NCBI GenBank assembly: GCA_910585355.1
Contig: CAJUDN010000008.1
Coordinates: forward strand, 1-5,657
DNA from: an uncultured Lachnospiraceae bacterium
GTDB lineage: Bacteria; Bacillota_A; Clostridia; Lachnospirales; Lachnospiraceae
Direction of reading: 5' to 3'
Length of the DNA stretch: 5,657 nucleotides
Part shown: positions 4,394 to 5,657 of the stretch, piece by piece
How positions within the stretch are numbered: position 1 is the first letter of the stretch
Layout: the number at the start of each line of letters is the position of its first letter
The notes under the pieces: generated by a model
Seen by the model: only the letters and a program-made list of their open reading frames with translations
Told to the model about the DNA's origin: nothing
Database searches by the model: none
Program-made: the position numbers and the translations under genes

Positions 4394-5657
4394 CTACCAG
4401 CGGTTTTTAAGCTTTGTCTGGAGTTTGTATAAAGTATTTAAAGCGTCAATGGGAGTCATGTTGGAAAGTTCCAGCTCTCCTAACTCCTTAATGATATCAT
4501 CGTCCTTCACTGTATCAAAAATCGTAAGCTGGTTTAAATCCACCTCATCCGGCCTGGCAACGGCTTTATGGGGAACTGTGCCTGCGGGAAGCCTGGCAAT
4601 TTCTTTCGCATGAGATGTGATGTCGGCGCTTGAAAGTTCCTCCACTAACTCCTTCGCCCGGCAAATCACCGAATCCGGAACCCCAGCCAGCTTTGCCACC
4701 TGAATCCCGTAGCTTTTGTCAGCGCCGCCCTTAACGATCTTTCTTAAGAATACAATATCATCCCCCTGCTCTTTTACAGCGATGCAGTAATTGTTGACGC
4801 CGCTTATGGTGCCCTCAAGCTCCGTCAGTTCATGGTAATGGGTGGCAAAAAGCGTTTTGGCTCCCAAAAGTTTTGGGCTGCTGATATGTTCAATGACTGC
4901 CCAGGCAATGGAAAGTCCGTCAAAGGTACTGGTTCCCCGCCCGATTTCATCAAGAATCAGGAGACTGTTCTTCGTTGCATTTCTTAAAATATTGGCAACC
5001 TCCGTCATTTCCACCATGAAAGTACTCTGTCCGGAAGCCAGATCATCGGAGGCGCCCACGCGGGTAAAGATTCTGTCACAAATGCCGATATTGGCCTCGT
5101 CGGCGGGAACAAAGCTGCCAATCTGGGCCATCAGGACAATCAGCGCCGTCTGCCTCATGTAGGTGGACTTTCCGGCCATATTGGGGCCTGTAATCACGGA
5201 AATCCTGTTTTTTCCATTATCAAGATAGGTGTCATTGGATACAAAAAGGTCATCCCGGATCATTTTCTCCACCACCGGATGTCTGCCGCCTTTAATGTTA
5301 ATGATTCCCTTTTCATTGATCTGGGGCTTCACATAGTTATTTTGCATGGCGACTGCGGACAGAGAGGTAAATACGTCAATGCCCGCGATGGCTTTGGCCG
5401 TGCTCTGGATCCGCTCCACCTCTTTCGCAATCGCGTCGCGAACCTGACAGAACAGTTCATATTCCAAGGAATACAAACGATCCTCCGCCCCCATGATGAT
5501 ATCCTCCAGCTCCTTTAACCGCCTGGTCGTGTATCGCTCCGCATTAGTTAAAGTCTGTTTCCGGATAAAATAATCGGGAACAAAGTCCTTAAAGGCGTTT
5601 GTCACCTCAAAATAATATCCAAACACCTTATTGAATTTGATTTTCAGACTCTTGATT
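4394..5657 (-). CDS. mutS: DNA mismatch repair protein MutS, C-terminal half (5' end outside window)
   Basis: The mismatch-recognition ATPase; as a dimer it binds mispairs and, on ATP binding, becomes a sliding clamp that recruits MutL. The visible 420 residues begin IKSLKIKFNKVFGYYFEVT, the conserved clamp/lever region, followed by VPDYFIRKQTLTNAERY. The ABC-type ATPase follows: Walker A GPNMAGKS at 157-164, then VGASDDLASGQSTFMVEMTE (signature region), Walker B LLILDEIGRGTSTFDG with Asp236 and Glu237, and ATHYHEL at 271-277. A helix-hairpin-helix dimerisation region (around KSYGIQVAKLAGVP) and a C-terminal tail ending in NRW complete it. The tail holds QLTIF at 376-380 (4517-4531), a clamp-binding-type pentapeptide. 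Typical MutS1 is 850-880 residues, so about half is missing upstream. The FGYYFEVT and RKQTL motifs and the repair context separate it from MutS2. The frame is intact and all key ATPase residues are present. Confidence 0.98.
   Translation of the reverse strand, partial: IKSLKIKFNKVFGYYFEVTNAFKDFVPDYFIRKQTLTNAERYTTRRLKELEDIIMGAEDRLYSLEYELFCQVRDAIAKEVERIQSTAKAIAGIDVFTSLSAVAMQNNYVKPQINEKGIINIKGGRHPVVEKMIRDDLFVSNDTYLDNGKNRISVITGPNMAGKSTYMRQTALIVLMAQIGSFVPADEANIGICDRIFTRVGASDDLASGQSTFMVEMTEVANILRNATKNSLLILDEIGRGTSTFDGLSIAWAVIEHISSPKLLGAKTLFATHYHELTELEGTISGVNNYCIAVKEQGDDIVFLRKIVKGGADKSYGIQVAKLAGVPDSVICRAKELVEELSSADITSHAKEIARLPAGTVPHKAVARPDEVDLNQLTIFDTVKDDDIIKELGELELSNMTPIDALNTLYKLQTKLKNRW
4517..4531 (-). 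other. Sliding-clamp-binding pentapeptide QLTIF in MutS
   Basis: QLTIF in the flexible MutS C-terminal tail matches the bacterial beta-clamp consensus QL(S/D)LF and lies where other MutS proteins carry their clamp motif. It would tether MutS to the replisome; this is inference from motif and position. Confidence 0.6.

Overview
The window is a compact, housekeeping-type chromosomal segment with every gene on the minus strand. Transcription runs from high to low coordinates: mutS (C-terminal half, 5' end outside the window), mutL, miaA, then a PLP-dependent lyase of the methionine gamma-lyase / 'aluminium resistance' family (YnbB-like, 3' end outside the window). The order mutS-mutL-miaA-lyase, the strong AAAGGAG-type ribosome binding sites, the endonuclease-type MutL and the mid-range, locally uneven base composition point to a Firmicute. 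A Clostridia member, most plausibly Lachnospiraceae-like, fits best; this placement is inference from gene content, not a database match.

Layout: 5657-4394 mutS, partial. 4393-4261 is a 133-base spacer with small overlapping inverted repeats and the mutL ribosome binding site. 4260-2110 mutL. 2113-1160 miaA, overlapping mutL by 4 bases (ATGA). 1159-1067 is a 93-base spacer almost entirely filled by tandem Shine-Dalgarno-like repeats. 1066-1 is the lyase, partial. No gap exceeds 300 bases, and no tRNA, rRNA, mobile element or CRISPR array was seen.

Function: MutS recognises mismatches and recruits MutL, whose C-terminal nuclease domain nicks the daughter strand in organisms lacking MutH. Both proteins here carry clamp-binding-like pentapeptides: QLTIF near the MutS C-terminus and QLEMF in the MutL linker. 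MiaA prenylates A37 of tRNAs that read UNN codons. The downstream lyase probably acts in sulfur amino acid metabolism.

The two unusual elements are repeats. First, the MutL linker holds 24 consecutive five-residue units (15 nt each, no register break over 360 nt), in an A/T-rich stretch of about 24% GC within sequence of about 60% GC. The units end next to QLEMF. Second, the miaA-lyase spacer has four good and three degraded copies of a roughly 15-nt unit, each presenting an AAGGAG-like motif. They also encode a possible 17-residue peptide, MIKKEQLLKEQLLKEQL, whose stop codon overlaps the lyase ribosome binding site. I found no evidence for a wholly new defence or mobile system.
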